Both the position numbers and the translations under genes were made by a program. Below the pieces are notes generated by a model, which worked only from the letters and a program-made list of their open reading frames with translations, was not told where the DNA came from and ran no database searches. Shown here in pieces: positions 6,286-7,363 of a stretch of 7,363 nucleotides of DNA. The stretch is from JAGOBX01 sp017999075 [NCBI: Candidatus Babelota bacterium]. Its GTDB lineage: Bacteria > JAGOBX01. Position 1 is the first letter of the stretch. Each line of letters begins with the position of its first letter. The stretch spans positions 1-7,363 of the forward strand of contig JAGOBX010000167.1 in assembly GCA_017999075.1 (NCBI GenBank). The letters are read 5' to 3'.

Positions 6286-7347
6286 TTAAAATTGTAATCT
6301 TTCAGGATGAAATCCTGAAATTTCGTTTATTTTTTGATATAATTCTTTTTCTTTTGAACTTAAAGTTTTAGGCAGGTTTATTCTTAATTCAAGATAAATA
6401 TCGCTTCTGCCTGAAACAGTATTAAACCCTTTTCCCGCCAATCTCAGCCTTTTTCCTCCTGATGAACATTCGGGAATTTTTATTTTTACTTTTCCGATAG
6501 GAAGTTCCAGAATAAGTTCAATACCAAGCGCTGCTTCTGCAGGAGTAATGTTCAGCTGTATGATTATGTCATCTCCTTCCAGTCGGAAAGTCCCATTGTT
6601 TATTATATTTACAGTCAAATATAAATCGCCTGAAATTCTGCTGTTGATTTTTTTCCCCAGACCTTTCAGCTTTATTTTCTGACAGGGTTTTACTCCAGGC
6701 GGAATTTTAACTTTTATATTTGAATTGTTTATTTCATATATTTTTTCGCATCCCATAAGAGCTTCTTTTAAGGTTATATGTATATCCGCATAGATATCTG
6801 CTTGAGATTTATTTTGTTTTTCCGAAGCGCTGCAATAATTATTTTTGGAAGAATAGTTTTCTCCTGTGTAATCTTCTGATGAATTTCCGAAATCTCCGTA
6901 ACCGCTAAAACTATCAGTGTCAGTTCCGAAAAAAGTTTTGAAAAAATCGCTGAATCCGTCAAACCCTGCATCTGAACTTGAATAAGAATATGTTTTTGAA
7001 GTTTTTTTTCTGTTCCCCTGTTTTTTTCTGCTGAAATTGAATTGGTCTCCGAATATTTCGTTTAAATCATCGTAAGAATAATATTGTCCTCCGCCCTGGT
7101 GAGAAGTTTTATGCTGCTCAACTTTATCCCAGTTCTCGCCGAGCGCGTCGTATTTTTTACGTTTATCAGCATCGCCGAGAACCTGATAAGCTTCGTTTAA
7201 TTCTTTAAATTTTTTTTCAGATTCTTTATTGTTCTGATTTTTATCAGGGTGATACTTTACCGCCAGTTTTTTAAACGCTTTTTTTATTTCGTCCTGAGAT
7301 GCGTTTTTATTTACACCCAATATCTTATAATAATCGTTAAATTGCAT
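6286..7347 (-). CDS. DnaJ/CbpA-type J-domain co-chaperone without zinc finger
   Basis: A 353-residue class B (type II) Hsp40 that delivers clients to DnaK and stimulates its ATPase. The J-domain at about 4-70 opens with DYYKILGV and has the essential HPD at 33-35, then [21 protein letters not shown]. Residues about 80-180 are a low-complexity linker rich in Ser, Gly, Tyr, Phe and Asp, replacing the G/F region. The CxxCxGxG zinc-finger repeats of true DnaJ are absent, so this is CbpA/DjlA-class rather than DnaJ proper. Two beta-sandwich client-binding domains follow: CTD I from about 185, with the IPPGVK...IKLKGLGK signature at 215-232, and CTD II from about 261, with [12 protein letters not shown] at 297-308 and [12 protein letters not shown] at 315-326. 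The start is fixed by AAAGGTG eight bases upstream. It precedes htpG by 24 bases on the same strand. Any heat-shock operator would lie beyond the right edge. Confidence 0.93.
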   Translation of the reverse strand: MQFNDYYKILGVNKNASQDEIKKAFKKLAVKYHPDKNQNNKESEKKFKELNEAYQVLGDADKRKKYDALGENWDKVEQHKTSHQGGGQYYSYDDLNEIFGDQFNFSRKKQGNRKKTSKTYSYSSSDAGFDGFSDFFKTFFGTDTDSFSGYGDFGNSSEDYTGENYSSKNNYCSASEKQNKSQADIYADIHITLKEALMGCEKIYEINNSNIKVKIPPGVKPCQKIKLKGLGKKINSRISGDLYLTVNIINNGTFRLEGDDIIIQLNITPAEAALGIELILELPIGKVKIKIPECSSGGKRLRLAGKGFNTVSGRSDIYLELRINLPKTLSSKEKELYQKINEISGFHPERLQF

Positions 7348-7355
7348 TTGTTTTA

Positions 7356-7362
7356 CACCTTT
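7356..7362 (-). promoter_or_regulatory. Ribosome binding site of the J-protein gene
   Basis: AAAGGTG on the - strand, eight bases from the ATG at 7347. It is a good Shine-Dalgarno match at normal spacing and shows that the gene is complete within the window. Confidence 0.75.
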
Positions 7363-7363
7363 T

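Noticed and set aside
7348-7363. CIRCE-type or other heat-shock operator upstream of the J-protein gene
   Set aside because: Only 16 bases upstream of the start lie in the window, and they hold just the ribosome binding site. Neither presence nor absence can be judged.

Overview
The window is strongly AT-rich (roughly 30% G+C by eye), uses the standard code (TGA, TAG and TAA all act as stops) and is densely packed with genes. Six protein genes are present. An lpxB gene means an outer membrane with lipid A, so the host is a didermic bacterium. A Mur ligase adds peptidoglycan metabolism, and an oxygen-sensitive type of radical SAM enzyme fits an anaerobic or microaerobic life. The sequence alone does not fix the phylum. 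Low-GC didermic anaerobes (for example Elusimicrobiota-, Fusobacteriota- or Brachyspira-like lineages) are compatible, but this is inference.

Layout from left to right: (1) a 5'-truncated MurC-type Mur ligase on the + strand, cut by the window edge; (2) convergent to it, a small MazG-like nucleotide pyrophosphohydrolase on the - strand; (3) upstream of that, also on the - strand, a radical SAM protein with an N-terminal B12-binding-type domain; (4) divergent from it across 77 bases, lpxB on the + strand; (5) convergent to lpxB, htpG (bacterial Hsp90) on the - strand; (6) 24 bases upstream of htpG, a zinc-finger-less DnaJ/CbpA-type co-chaperone, which probably forms an operon with htpG. No stretch without a gene reaches 300 bases; the longest gap is 99 bases.

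There are two loose functional themes: envelope synthesis (Mur ligase, LpxB) and protein folding (J-protein plus Hsp90). The MazG-like and radical SAM genes have no clear link to either. No mobile element, CRISPR array, tRNA, rRNA or riboswitch is visible. This looks like ordinary core genome, and I did not find a convincing new multi-gene system.

The most interesting signals are regulatory. In the lpxB/radical SAM divergent spacer, both genes have a -10-like hexamer exactly 7 bases before the ATG and no strong ribosome binding site, which suggests leaderless transcripts. The putative lpxB promoter spacer contains an 11-base A tract that could slip. A similar AT-rich hairpin with a CTT loop lies in both convergent gene junctions.
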